From a virus: DNA of 54,628 nucleotides. The stretch covers positions 1 through 54,628 of IMG/VR virus record IMGVR_UViG_3300010885_045154; one strand, written 5' to 3'. Under the pieces are notes generated by a model that did not search any database, was not told where the DNA came from, and saw only the letters and a program-made list of their open reading frames with translations. Both the position numbers and the translations under genes were made by a program. Of this stretch, positions 8,498 to 16,144 are shown piece by piece (position 1 is the first letter of the stretch; every line of letters starts with the position of its first letter).

Positions 8498-8979
8498 TAC
8501 TCCGCCTTCCATACAGGAACATACTTGCCTTCATTGGTCTTAGTATACAATATAATATTACTTTTGAGAAGAGCCAAAAGCTCTGCTTTAGACGGCAAAT
8601 CTTTAGTGTGCCCTGCCTCTAAAATAAATTCATGCACTTGAACTATATCAGACTCACTAAGCATATACTTAAACCATTTGCTCTCTGGATTTCCAATTGG
8701 ATATACCTTTTGTGGAGACTTTATCTTGCCAACCAATATATACTCTTCTAGCGTTACTTTGTGCCTATTTAAAATTTTACCAGCCTGAAGTAATGTGTAA
8801 GCATTTTCCATACCTTTTACGGCAAGGTTATACGGGTATAGGACTCTTTTTTTATCTGGGTAGCACCAAGCTATCAGCTCGTCCTTTGCCCTAGATGATT
8901 TTAAGACCTTATGTATTTTTCCATTTAAGAAGAAATAGAGAAATCTTTTTTGTACTCCGACTCTTTTTGATCTAGCCAT
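8497..8979 (-). CDS. Hypothetical protein, possible HTH DNA-binding
   Basis: A 160-residue basic protein starting MARSKRVGVQKRFLYFFLNGK. The central part (KGMENAYTLLQAGKILNRHKVTLEEYILVGKIKSP) looks like a MerR/excisionase-type winged helix: a helix, a turn with TLEEYI, and a basic wing. The C-terminal part contains LSESDIVQVHEFILEAG. It may bind DNA as a regulator or replication accessory, but this is from fold impression only. It overlaps the zinc-ribbon gene upstream by 55 bases and the next gene by one base, consistent with the tightly packed cassette. Confidence 0.7.
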   Translation of the reverse strand: MARSKRVGVQKRFLYFFLNGKIHKVLKSSRAKDELIAWCYPDKKRVLYPYNLAVKGMENAYTLLQAGKILNRHKVTLEEYILVGKIKSPQKVYPIGNPESKWFKYMLSESDIVQVHEFILEAGHTKDLPSKAELLALLKSNIILYTKTNEGKYVPVWKAE

Positions 8980-9110
8980 TTTCCTAATTTACTCGATTCT
9001 CTATTAATCATCCAACGTTTTCCGCACATTATGCAGTATAGCTCTATATGAAGTTTTTGAGAAAAAACTCTGTCTATAAATACTCTTCCATTACATTTTA
9101 CGCACCACAT
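8925..9110 (-). CDS. Small zinc-ribbon protein
   Basis: A 61-residue protein with two CxxC knuckles: CVKC at residues 3-6 and CIMC at about 27-30, the pattern of a treble-clef or zinc-ribbon fold, then a charged C-terminal helix. The ATG overlaps the metallophosphoesterase stop by one base (TAATG). The last 55 bases overlap the next gene in another frame. Such tiny zinc ribbons in phage replication cassettes are usually nucleic-acid or protein binding; no closer assignment can be made. Confidence 0.65.
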   Translation of the reverse strand: MWCVKCNGRVFIDRVFSQKLHIELYCIMCGKRWMINRESSKLGKWLDQKESEYKKDFSISS

Positions 9111-9910
9111 TATACTTTAAAGACCTTTCCATCTACAACACATGAGTAGTCTGGGGAAACATGAATCATTTGAATATGTGGATAGTCATTTACAATATGA
9201 GCAACAGCAAATCCTTTTTGCCAATCGTGGTGCTGGCTATACTTCATACCGTCACTCTTTTCGTCACACATGTGACCAATTTCGTATCCACGTAGAGTTT
9301 CGCCTTCTCCTTGATTTCGCAATTCGTATGTAACCATATGCGAAGCAATTCTGTGTGAGTGCCCACGTATTAATGATACCTGTAGGTCTTCCATATCTTT
9401 TCTTACGGCTCCTGTGGCTGATATGGATAATCCATGGTGCACGTGGATATCCCCAAATCGTTTCTTTGGCAATTCATTATAGTAAATATATTCATACCCT
9501 AATGAATCTAAACTCCACAAAGATTCTGGAGTGACTTCGTTAATGTACTCTGGAAGCTTCGCGTCCACATAATTAAAAACTCTAATATCATGATTACCTA
9601 ATGCTGAAAAAAGTTGTGCGTCTGGAAGCATCTCTCTAGTCTTAGCATAGAAGTCTCTAGCACCTTTTGCCTCATGTCTCATCATAGGAACAATCAAGTC
9701 ACCGCTTTCGGTTTTGTGGTAATTTAAAAATTCTGCAGATCTTCCTTCAGTATATTTACTATAGCATGCCTGATCATCGGTATCTCCCAAATAATCTACT
9801 ACGTCAGGTTTAAACCACTTCATTACCTTAAACCATAATTCGATCATCTTGTCATCTTGATACGGGAATTGCTGATCTGACGATAACATCCATTTTAAAT
9901 CGTTTGACAT
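9110..9910 (-). CDS. Calcineurin-like metallophosphoesterase
   Basis: Two-metal phosphoesterase/nuclease fold. In 266 residues the five blocks are visible: SSDQQFPYQD (D12), YLGDTDD (D43), ALGNHD (N106, H107), HVHHG (about 157-160) and RGHSHR (H184, H186). The SDxQ first block, instead of DxH, recalls the Mre11/SbcD-like and phage phosphoesterase subfamilies. As first gene after the promoter/terminator cluster it may process DNA ends, recycle nucleotides or act as a phosphatase; the substrate cannot be read from sequence. AAAGG lies 8 bases before the ATG. Confidence 0.85.
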   Translation of the reverse strand: MSNDLKWMLSSDQQFPYQDDKMIELWFKVMKWFKPDVVDYLGDTDDQACYSKYTEGRSAEFLNYHKTESGDLIVPMMRHEAKGARDFYAKTREMLPDAQLFSALGNHDIRVFNYVDAKLPEYINEVTPESLWSLDSLGYEYIYYNELPKKRFGDIHVHHGLSISATGAVRKDMEDLQVSLIRGHSHRIASHMVTYELRNQGEGETLRGYEIGHMCDEKSDGMKYSQHHDWQKGFAVAHIVNDYPHIQMIHVSPDYSCVVDGKVFKV

Positions 9911-9927
9911 TCATCTACCTTTATACG

Positions 9928-9952
9928 AAAAAAGCCACGGGATCGTGACTTT
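9928..9952 (-). terminator. Intrinsic terminator ahead of the replication genes
   Basis: On the minus strand the stem GTCACG/CGTGGC with an ATCC loop (one G-T pair), extended by AAA/TTT pairs, is followed by TTTTTT. It ends 17 bases before the metallophosphoesterase ATG. It could stop late transcription from the structural genes, but it also lies downstream of the promoter at 9967-9994, so it could attenuate early transcription. Confidence 0.75.
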
Positions 9953-9955
9953 AAG

Positions 9956-9974
9956 GTTACAATATAATTGTAAC
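9956..9974. repeat. Perfect inverted repeat, operator-like
   Basis: GTTACAAT and ATTGTAAC, perfect 8-base arms around 3 bases. It contains the -10 box of the promoter at 9967-9994, so a dimeric repressor bound here would block transcription of the replication genes. An RNA hairpin role is possible but the stem is AT-rich. Confidence 0.55.
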
Positions 9975-9994
9975 ATATTACATCGTGCTGTCAA
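9967..9994 (-). promoter_or_regulatory. Strong sigma70/SigA-like promoter for the replication genes
   Basis: Minus strand: TTGACA (9994-9989), 16-base spacer, TACAAT (9972-9967). The -35 is a perfect consensus match and the -10 matches five of six bases. It begins 3 bases after the stop of the last tail-region gene. The predicted start is about 20 bases ahead of the terminator hairpin at 9928-9952, giving an attenuator-like leader. Confidence 0.65.
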
Positions 9995-9996
9995 TG

Positions 9997-10398
9997 CTAG
10001 CTTGTTTGCTGTTTTGAAACCAATAAGTAATTAATCCTTAATATAATGTCTGCTGTTGGTGCAGGTGTAATTGAAACTCTTATCTTAGGTCTTGAAGTTG
10101 ACTCTACAATAGACAGTGTTGCGAAGGTACCAACTTTTAATGCGCTACCAATGCTTGCGATTATAGATGGGCTTTGCAAAGTACCTAAACTTATCTCTTC
10201 TGAAGTTCCTGTTCCAGCTTTCGCTTTTATAACAATATCTACATATCCAGAATCAAGAAGGGTTTTATATCCAGTATCTGAATTATTTTTTACTGCCTCT
10301 TGATACGTTATAATAATATTATGCTTGAGATCATTTAGTTTATTTGGGTCTAGAGGTTCTCCCTCGTTAAACTCAACCGCTCTTAATTGGTCTGCCAT
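9997..10398 (-). CDS. Hypothetical virion-associated protein
   Basis: A 133-residue protein starting MADQLRAVEFNEGEPLDPNKLNDLKHNI. This opening (a strand, then DPNKLNDL helix) is common at the N-terminus of phage tail or baseplate appendage proteins. The remainder is beta-rich (DIVIKAKAGTGTSEEISLG, KVGTFATLSIVES), ending in a strand-rich Ig-like part (RPKIRVSITPAPTADIILRINYLL). AAGGAG precedes the ATG, which overlaps the previous stop by one base. It is the last gene before the replication promoter. Structural role is inferred from position and N-terminus. Confidence 0.6.
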   Translation of the reverse strand: MADQLRAVEFNEGEPLDPNKLNDLKHNIIITYQEAVKNNSDTGYKTLLDSGYVDIVIKAKAGTGTSEEISLGTLQSPSIIASIGSALKVGTFATLSIVESTSRPKIRVSITPAPTADIILRINYLLVSKQQTS

Positions 10399-10793
10399 TA
10401 TAAATTATCTCCTTGATCGTGCATATTTGTTTCCGCTTCGCTTACCTCTATAATCATATCTTTATTTAATCCGTAAGCATTAAATACATCTGGGCTAATA
10501 ATATGACGTCTTTTATTTTGTGATATTAAATACATTTTACCATCTGCTATATTTTTTATCAAGGTGCCGTCTCTGAAGCCTAGCTTGCCTGCCGTTTTAA
10601 TATTAGCTACGGCTGCCTCTGTTGCATGAACGGTAGGGAATAGCCAAGACTTTTCAGCCCGTTCAGAAATAAGCTTAAACTTTTTACCATCTTTAATCCA
10701 ATAGGTTGCGATTTCTGTTTTCACAGCCAAGCCTGACGGGAAGTTAGTTGGATAATTGATTAAGAGAGTCTGAGTATTCTTGAAGAGCTTCAT
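10398..10793 (-). CDS. Hypothetical protein with two wall/S-layer-like repeats
   Basis: A 131-residue protein from the ATG at 10793; the longer frame up to 10874 would overlap the small coiled-coil gene extensively and is not preferred. It has two related segments: one around YWIKDGKKFKLISERAE and one around DGTLIKNIADGKMYLISQNKRRHIISPDVFNAYGL. The second matches a repeat I know from secreted actinobacterial proteins (G-T-L-[IV]-[KR] ... [VM]-Y-L-I ... K-R-x-I-x-S-x-x-V-F ... G). No signal peptide is seen. It could be a virion tip protein that binds the host envelope; this is inference. Confidence 0.6.
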   Translation of the reverse strand: MKLFKNTQTLLINYPTNFPSGLAVKTEIATYWIKDGKKFKLISERAEKSWLFPTVHATEAAVANIKTAGKLGFRDGTLIKNIADGKMYLISQNKRRHIISPDVFNAYGLNKDMIIEVSEAETNMHDQGDNL

Positions 10794-10917
10794 TTTTAGC
10801 CTGTTCCATAAGTTGAGTAATCTCTGCCCGTAAAATTGCAATCTGAGTTTCATAGTTAGAAACCAGTTCTCCAATTCTTTGTTGTAGGGCGGTTATTATT
10901 AATTCCGCTTTATCCAT
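10744..10917 (-). CDS. Small coiled-coil protein
   Basis: A 57-residue protein, MDKAELIITALQQRIG..., almost entirely a predicted amphipathic coiled coil (LVSNYETQIAILRAEITQLMEQ). It starts one base after the stop of the preceding small gene and overlaps the start of the next gene by 50 bases. It resembles the preceding 73-residue protein in size and helical character. Such small helical proteins after the tail genes are sometimes virion or lysis accessory proteins; function unknown. Confidence 0.5.
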   Translation of the reverse strand: MDKAELIITALQQRIGELVSNYETQIAILRAEITQLMEQAKNEALQEYSDSLNQLSN

Positions 10918-10918
10918 T

Positions 10919-11140
10919 TTATTCCTGTTCTAAAGTAGTTCTTTCCTGTTGTAGAACACTAATCTTATCATCAATCTCGGAAATGTACAATAGCATTTCG
11001 TTAATAGTAGATTGATTTATATTTGATATAGCATTTAGCTCTAGCAGTGTAAGATTTAAATTATATTTATTATAATTTAATGACTTAATGTGTTGATCTA
11101 CAACGCCTATTTTTTCTTCATTAGTTAATTCTGATGTCAT
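10919..11140 (-). CDS. Small coiled-coil protein
   Basis: A 73-residue protein, helical throughout, with a C-terminal heptad-like region (MLLYISEIDDKISVLQQERTTLEQE). It has a strong ribosome binding site (AGGAGGGC) and an extended -10 box (TGC-TATAAT) directly upstream in the 48-base gap, so it probably opens a short transcription unit that continues through the next three genes to 9997. No membrane segment. Function unknown. Confidence 0.6.
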   Translation of the reverse strand: MTSELTNEEKIGVVDQHIKSLNYNKYNLNLTLLELNAISNINQSTINEMLLYISEIDDKISVLQQERTTLEQE

Positions 11141-11157
11141 TTTTGCCCTCCTTTTCT

Positions 11158-11166
11158 ATTATAGCA
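11158..11166 (-). promoter_or_regulatory. Extended -10 promoter
   Basis: TGC-TATAAT on the minus strand in the gap before the 73-residue coiled-coil gene, 17 bases or so ahead of an AGGAGGGC ribosome binding site. No good -35 box is seen, as expected for extended -10 promoters. The same TGCTATAAT occurs at 33140-33148 and 53236-53244. Confidence 0.5.
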
Positions 11167-11188
11167 TATAAAATCTGAACGAACTTTA

Positions 11189-11749
11189 TTATGAATTAGC
11201 TTTGTGCACAAAAATCTGTAAGGTTATTCTAAAGTCAGACTGAACTGGAGATATCCCATGAAGAATACCTCCTCCATTTACTACTGCTTTATTAAAACCA
11301 GGTGAAATAACATTCCACTTTCCAGTCTTTTCATCTTGCCAATTAAAGAATCCTCCTTTGTCATGGTCCCAATCTTTATTTAAGTATATAGTTATTGCTT
11401 TACTATAATTTCCATCTGGATGAGCACATATAAAAGAACCCCTTCCCCATATATTTATAAAAGCAGCAGTTTCCGTAATTCTTTTATCAGTTTTTAAATC
11501 TAAGATTCCATTTTGTATTAATATATCTTCTAGTTCTTTTTCCATTTTTTCTGGTGGCCTAACACATAAAACCAAGCCACTATTGACCACTAAACTTTTG
11601 TGCCATTTTAAGCTGGTCCAAATAGTTCTGGGCGGCTCTTGATAAGTACCCATGGCAACAGAAAGTCCGTAATCATAAAAACTTTGAGCTAGCTCATCTG
11701 GAATTACATCGTTGTATATGGCTATTCCTGGTGATAGTTCTTCTAGCAT
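11189..11749 (-). CDS. Fe(II)/2-oxoglutarate-dependent oxygenase
   Basis: Double-stranded beta-helix dioxygenase, 186 residues. The facial triad is visible as H110-x-D112 (CAHPDGNY) and H164 (GILHGISPV), and R174 (FRITLQIF) would bind 2-oxoglutarate. I chose the ATG at 11749, which overlaps the upstream stop as ATGCTAG; the TTG at 11788 is less likely. It is overlapped with the (SP)n fibre-like gene, so the two are translationally coupled and that protein is a candidate substrate (inference). It is an isolated eighth member of the oxygenase group clustered at 43.6-49.7 kb and is divergent from them. Confidence 0.85.
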   Translation of the reverse strand: MLEELSPGIAIYNDVIPDELAQSFYDYGLSVAMGTYQEPPRTIWTSLKWHKSLVVNSGLVLCVRPPEKMEKELEDILIQNGILDLKTDKRITETAAFINIWGRGSFICAHPDGNYSKAITIYLNKDWDHDKGGFFNWQDEKTGKWNVISPGFNKAVVNGGGILHGISPVQSDFRITLQIFVHKANS

Positions 11750-13059
11750 GGCAAGCTCGGAATTGGTGGATATCCACTTTGAGAGCAAACTATTACGAAA
11801 CTAGAACCACAAAAACTCTGATTCATGGAGGTTATATATTGTGATGTACTTTCATTTCCATCTTCAATTTCTCTAACAGAACAGTACCATGTTGGAGTTG
11901 GTGTGGGATCTGGCGTTGGACTTGGTGAAGGACTTGGTGAAGGACTTGGTGAAGGACTTGGTGTTGATGGCGCAACTACTTCAACTGGGAAAGATTCTCT
12001 AGATGCGGAGCCTGCTGAATTTGTTGCAGTTACCTTACATCTTAAAGTTCCATCTGGATATAAAGAAACATAATTTGATACAGGGCTATATGTTGACAGG
12101 GTTGAAGGATTTCCATTTCTATCATTTCCAAGGGGGGACCAGGTTGATTCATTATCGCTTTGTTCCCACTGATAAGTAAATGATGTTGGAGAGTTTGTCC
12201 ATGTTCCGTTTGTGGTTGAATATTCAGTCACACCAGCTGTTCCAGTAGATGGCGTAACTGTTGGCACAGTTTGATTAACTGGTATTGAAACCAATGCATT
12301 CGTTGTAAGGCTATAATTTGCAGATGCAGTATTTCCAGTAGAAGATGTTACTGTTACTGTTCCAGTGTAAGTCGTTCCTGCGGTTAGTCCCGATTTTGAA
12401 ATAAATGTTGCAGTGGGTGTTGCGGATGTGCTAAATGTTCCAGTTGAAGTATGGCTTGCTTGATTTGTTGAAGTCCAGTTAATTGTTCCTGAAGTTTGAG
12501 TAACGTTAGTATTTGCAGTCATTGATATTGTTGGAATTACTGGGGTAACATTAATAACATTTTGAATAGAAACGGTATCGCTTGTAGATATAGTCTGTAA
12601 TGTTGGAGACACATTAGTATTTGTTGCTGTAACAAGAAATCTAAATGAGCCTGTTGATGTTGATGAAGATGATGGGAAATCTCCAATTACTGGAGTATAT
12701 ATTTTTGTATTTGATGATCCAACGGAAGGATTAGTTATTGTTCCTGTGGGATTTGTTCCGTTACCGTCTAACCATTGTGACCCATTATTATACTGAAATT
12801 TATATGTTAATGTTGTGGCGTTTGTCCATCTATAATTTCTTCCAGTAAGTGTAGCTGGCATAGACGCAGAGCTTCTTACTAATGTTACTTGTTGAGCTAT
12901 TGATGGATCATTTATGCTTGAAATAAATCCAAACATACTTTTCCATACACCACCGCTTCTTATATAAGCTTTAGTTATATTCTTCCATACATCACCTGAT
13001 CGAAGGTAGGCCTTATTAACATTTTTCCAAATGCCACCTGATCTTAATTTAATTGACAT
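11743..13059 (-). CDS. Tail-fibre-like protein with Ig/Fn3 domains and (Ser-Pro)n stalk
   Basis: A 438-residue probable tail-tip or appendage protein. The N-terminus carries three copies of a 14-16-residue motif (LRSGGIWKN, LRSGDVWKN, IRSGGVWKS), typical of virion-attachment segments. Residues about 55-165, 175-255 and 260-365 look like Ig/Fn3-type beta domains. A (SP)n/PTP linker about 20 residues long follows, and the C-terminal domain has five cysteines (WYCSVREIE, FCGSSFVIVCSQ, LPC), possibly disulphide-bonded outside the cell. Encoded with the 2OG oxygenase that overlaps its stop. Adhesion to host is inferred. Confidence 0.75.
   Translation of the reverse strand: MSIKLRSGGIWKNVNKAYLRSGDVWKNITKAYIRSGGVWKSMFGFISSINDPSIAQQVTLVRSSASMPATLTGRNYRWTNATTLTYKFQYNNGSQWLDGNGTNPTGTITNPSVGSSNTKIYTPVIGDFPSSSSTSTGSFRFLVTATNTNVSPTLQTISTSDTVSIQNVINVTPVIPTISMTANTNVTQTSGTINWTSTNQASHTSTGTFSTSATPTATFISKSGLTAGTTYTGTVTVTSSTGNTASANYSLTTNALVSIPVNQTVPTVTPSTGTAGVTEYSTTNGTWTNSPTSFTYQWEQSDNESTWSPLGNDRNGNPSTLSTYSPVSNYVSLYPDGTLRCKVTATNSAGSASRESFPVEVVAPSTPSPSPSPSPSPSPSPTPDPTPTPTWYCSVREIEDGNESTSQYITSMNQSFCGSSFVIVCSQSGYPPIPSLPC
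11918..11965. repeat. Four 12-bp tandem repeats encoding the Ser-Pro linker
   Basis: The unit GGACTTGGTGAA occurs three times exactly, then once as GGACTTGGTGTT. It encodes Ser-Pro pairs on the minus strand. Such short exact repeats are prone to slippage in steps of four residues, changing stalk length without a frameshift. Confidence 0.85.
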
Positions 13060-13065
13060 ATAAAC

Positions 13066-14802
13066 CTAAGAATTCTGATCCCAGACTAAAAGAACTGACC
13101 CATTTTCTGCAGACAGATAGTAGTCAGCCTTACTAGCCTCTGCAAAGTAAGCTTCAGATATAGTAAACATGTTTCTAAGGCCACCAGAGTTTGTGGCTTC
13201 GGATCCAGCAACTTGAGCAGATTTTCTCACTTGAACCTGTCTAGATGTTGCTCCATCTGAATACCCTAAAAATATTCTGCCATTACTTCCAGCGTTATCT
13301 GTTTCTATAATTTTTCTTGTTGTTCCAGATTCTGTTAGTACCAAAGTAGTCCCAGATGCATTTAAAGAAAAATCTCCTAGCTCAAGTGCGCCCGTTGTTC
13401 CCATATCTATTAATGCGTTTCCAGTTGCTGTTATTCCAGAAGAACCAATTTCCCATTTTGTAGCTGAAGATCCAAATGATCCGCCTGTGGCATTTACTGT
13501 TCCAGTAATAGTAAGCCCACCAGTTAGTGGTGCACGTAATAGTTGAGTTGTTCCATCGGAAGCATAAATCGTTAATCCTGGAAGAACAGATCCAACTGTT
13601 GAACTTGAAATTTCAACTCTAGCAGAACTTGCAGTGCCAGCTCTTATAAATGAAGTTGAAGTTATAACTCCAGCCTCTAAATTATCTGTAGATATTGTTC
13701 CAGCTGATAGCTTTGTAACATCAATCTCTCCAGCTTTAATTTTACTTGCTGTTATAGCATCAGCTGCAATTTTTTCTGAAGTAATAGCAAGGGCATCTAT
13801 TTTTGCGCTGGTAATTGCTCCTGCAAAAATTTTAGGAGAAGTTATTGCGTCATCTGCTATCTTAGTTCCAGTTATTGCGCCTGTTGCAATTTTTGTTGCC
13901 GTTACAGAATCTGCAACTAATTTAGCGTTAGTAATAATTTCATCCGCTAAGTCTGCTGAGACTGCAGATTTAGCTCCCAAGCTATTGTTAGCTACATTTT
14001 GCTGAAGTGTTCCAAGATCGCCGTTTATATTTATAGCTCTTGCATGTATATATACTGGTAGATTGTATCTGCAGTATGTTCCATCTACTGGTATAACTAT
14101 TTTATTTATAACTTTATCGCCAGTTAGTACTCCAGCAGAAATAAATGTTCCAGATGTTGCAGTTGCTGAGTTTCCAACAAATATCTCAATTGCCCTAAAT
14201 CCAGCAAACGTCCCGTTTGCATATGTTCCTGCCCAGGAAAGCTCTAATCCACCTAATATTCTTGTTACCGTAAACCCATTTGGATTTGTCGGCGCTTCAA
14301 CTTTTGATGAATCCGTAACGGTTAATTCTACTTCGGTTGATGCATTAGATAATGCTCCTCTGGTTGTAACTGATCTAAGAAATGCTGTATATGTTCCAGC
14401 TGGAACAGGTATAGAAACTGATCCCTTTTCTTTTAAAAATGCTGTAGGGCCAATACCGAATGTGTTTGCATCATCTTCTATATATACATTTACTCTGTCT
14501 ATGATAGACTCTATATTGTTATTGCTTGAATCTTTGCCGTCCCAATAGACTATTATTTTTCCATTGTCTACAGTAAATGTTTTAGGAGCTGTTAGCGATA
14601 CTTTTGGAATTGCTATTCCAGACTCTCCTGGTGTTATTAATTTTTTAGAAGATGACCATTCGCTAAAAGTTTTATCTTTATATTTCCATCTAAATTGTAT
14701 TGGGTAAGTTTCTGCTGGGCTAAGGTCTGTAACTGTTAGTAGAAAATAGTTTCCATCTTCTTTAATTTCTGAAGTGTCTTTAAGTAAATCTTTATATGCC
14801 AT
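13066..14802 (-). CDS. Minor tail / central fibre protein
   Basis: A 578-residue tail protein. Two Fn3-like domains occupy the first 260 residues. Residues about 285-385 contain at least seven repeats of an AIT-x-x-KI-type unit (SVTATKIATGAITGTKIADDA and similar), which form trimeric coiled or beta stalks in phage fibres and J-like host-specificity proteins. The C-terminal part is beta-rich with glycine (GGLTITGTVNATGGSFGSS), ending in a small knob. It lies downstream of the hub genes, as expected for a central tail fibre. Host binding is inferred. Confidence 0.8.
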   Translation of the reverse strand: MAYKDLLKDTSEIKEDGNYFLLTVTDLSPAETYPIQFRWKYKDKTFSEWSSSKKLITPGESGIAIPKVSLTAPKTFTVDNGKIIVYWDGKDSSNNNIESIIDRVNVYIEDDANTFGIGPTAFLKEKGSVSIPVPAGTYTAFLRSVTTRGALSNASTEVELTVTDSSKVEAPTNPNGFTVTRILGGLELSWAGTYANGTFAGFRAIEIFVGNSATATSGTFISAGVLTGDKVINKIVIPVDGTYCRYNLPVYIHARAININGDLGTLQQNVANNSLGAKSAVSADLADEIITNAKLVADSVTATKIATGAITGTKIADDAITSPKIFAGAITSAKIDALAITSEKIAADAITASKIKAGEIDVTKLSAGTISTDNLEAGVITSTSFIRAGTASSARVEISSSTVGSVLPGLTIYASDGTTQLLRAPLTGGLTITGTVNATGGSFGSSATKWEIGSSGITATGNALIDMGTTGALELGDFSLNASGTTLVLTESGTTRKIIETDNAGSNGRIFLGYSDGATSRQVQVRKSAQVAGSEATNSGGLRNMFTISEAYFAEASKADYYLSAENGSVLLVWDQNS

Positions 14803-14803
14803 T

Positions 14804-15742
14804 TTAGAAACTCAAATCCAGCTTATACTCTATGTCTACCTGTCTTCCGTTTAATTTAATTAAAGGGGTGCTAAGTACAGATCTGCTTATTAAGCCATAT
14901 ATTGGATCAAATGTATCTTCGTCGTTTATTCTTATCCCGTCAAAAAGTACCTGCGCTACTCCGCTTGTAGGTGTTATTTGAATACCTATTTTTGTAATGT
15001 TATTTTTTTGTGGGCTGCCGACAATGTTTGAGAATAATGTATTCATTGATATTGTTGCAATCTTATCTCCAATTGAAGATCCAGATATTTGTCCATAATA
15101 ATAATCTGTGTCGGTACTATAGAATTTAATTCTGAAAGATGAAAGGTTTAAATCAGATTGTCTGTATGCTACACTTAGCGCATCAACAGAGCTATATCCA
15201 GAGAGATCTAAAAGAGCATTTGTTTTATATTCATTAACGGCACCTGTATTTGATGTCATACCAACCAAGAAATCTCCGACTCTGGCATTTGATATTACTT
15301 CCTGTGAGGAAGATCCAAGGGTATCCTCCCAGTCTGCTGGATTAGAAAAATCAGATATAAATCTACTGTCATAATTATTTGTTCCAGTTTTTGTTAAAGG
15401 ATATAAACCAACTTCTTTAACAATACCAGATATATCTTGAGGTAGGGTTGTTTTGAATACAGCAGAATAAGTAAATACAGGCTGTCCACTTCCGTCCACA
15501 CCATTTTGCTGAATGTCTGTGCTGGAAAGAGTAACCTCTGTTCTGTAAAATTCAAATCCTAGGCGTGAATCATTTGCGGTTGCGGCAGTAGAATCTATGC
15601 CTATTGCTACTTCCTTTGATAGAGCATTTACATTGCCAGCTATAACATTTGTTAAATAGCGCTTTCCAAATTTAGTAAGGATGTTTTTTGATCGGCATAC
15701 TTCTTTGCCGTCTTCATAAAAAATATATGTGCCTTTTATCAT
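14804..15742 (-). CDS. Minor tail / baseplate protein
   Basis: A 312-residue beta-rich protein. The N-terminus (MIKGTYIFYEDGKEVCRSKNILTKFGKRYL) and the segment SGIVKEVGLY resemble phage tail-fibre assembly proteins in which a small beta domain is followed by a jelly-roll (here about residues 135-270, with LFDGIRI). It is one base from the next gene, and it sits between hub-like proteins and the central fibre, so it is probably part of the tail tip. No enzymatic motif is seen. Confidence 0.7.
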   Translation of the reverse strand: MIKGTYIFYEDGKEVCRSKNILTKFGKRYLTNVIAGNVNALSKEVAIGIDSTAATANDSRLGFEFYRTEVTLSSTDIQQNGVDGSGQPVFTYSAVFKTTLPQDISGIVKEVGLYPLTKTGTNNYDSRFISDFSNPADWEDTLGSSSQEVISNARVGDFLVGMTSNTGAVNEYKTNALLDLSGYSSVDALSVAYRQSDLNLSSFRIKFYSTDTDYYYGQISGSSIGDKIATISMNTLFSNIVGSPQKNNITKIGIQITPTSGVAQVLFDGIRINDEDTFDPIYGLISRSVLSTPLIKLNGRQVDIEYKLDLSF

Positions 15743-16120
15743 TTATTCTCCGCTGGGATTATTATATATCCTTGCGTCAACCCCCTGTACGTTAGACTTA
15801 TCAGAACTTGAATTTCTAATTTTAATAACAGCTTTATATTTTGTAGCCTTAGTAACTGAGTCGTAATACTTTGTATAGGTTATACTTTCAATATCCGTCA
15901 AATCAACTTTATCTACGGACTCATAGCCTGAGCCACCTTTGCCGCCATCCTGCACATATTCTTCTCTAGACCTAAATGGTAGCGTTAAATAATTTTCAAT
16001 GTCGGTTGCTTTTCCAATTAAAACTTCTCTAGGATTTAGCCACAATAGGTCAGGGCTATTTTTGGGAAGGACAATTGGAAATCCATGTGTTATTTGTTCC
16101 GACGGGATATTTTTTACCAT
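15743..16120 (-). CDS. Small tail-region protein
   Basis: A 125-residue protein (MVKNIPSEQITHGFPIVLPKNSPDLLW...) of unknown family, mostly beta with a glycine-rich loop (QDGGKGGSGYE). I prefer the ATG at 16120 over the TTG at 16144: an extended -10 (TGG-TATAAT) ends exactly 6 bases before this ATG and there is no ribosome binding site, which suggests a leaderless message. The stop abuts the next gene. Probably a minor tail or connector component by position. Confidence 0.65.
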   Translation of the reverse strand: MVKNIPSEQITHGFPIVLPKNSPDLLWLNPREVLIGKATDIENYLTLPFRSREEYVQDGGKGGSGYESVDKVDLTDIESITYTKYYDSVTKATKYKAVIKIRNSSSDKSNVQGVDARIYNNPSGE

Positions 16121-16126
16121 TTTTTT

Positions 16127-16135
16127 ATTATACCA
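16127..16135 (-). promoter_or_regulatory. Extended -10 promoter, leaderless geometry
   Basis: TGG-TATAAT on the minus strand, followed by AAAAAA and then the ATG at 16120. With transcription starting about 7 bases after the -10 box, the message would begin at or next to the start codon. Confidence 0.5.
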
Positions 16136-16144
16136 TTTGATCAA

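Noticed and set aside
11189-11788. TTG start at 11788 for the oxygenase
   Set aside because: The ATG at 11749 overlaps the upstream stop and keeps the usual enzyme N-terminus; the TTG would extend it into a long overlap.
14063-14548. 161-residue plus-strand frame opposite the fibre gene
   Set aside because: Antisense shadow without ribosome binding site or domain.
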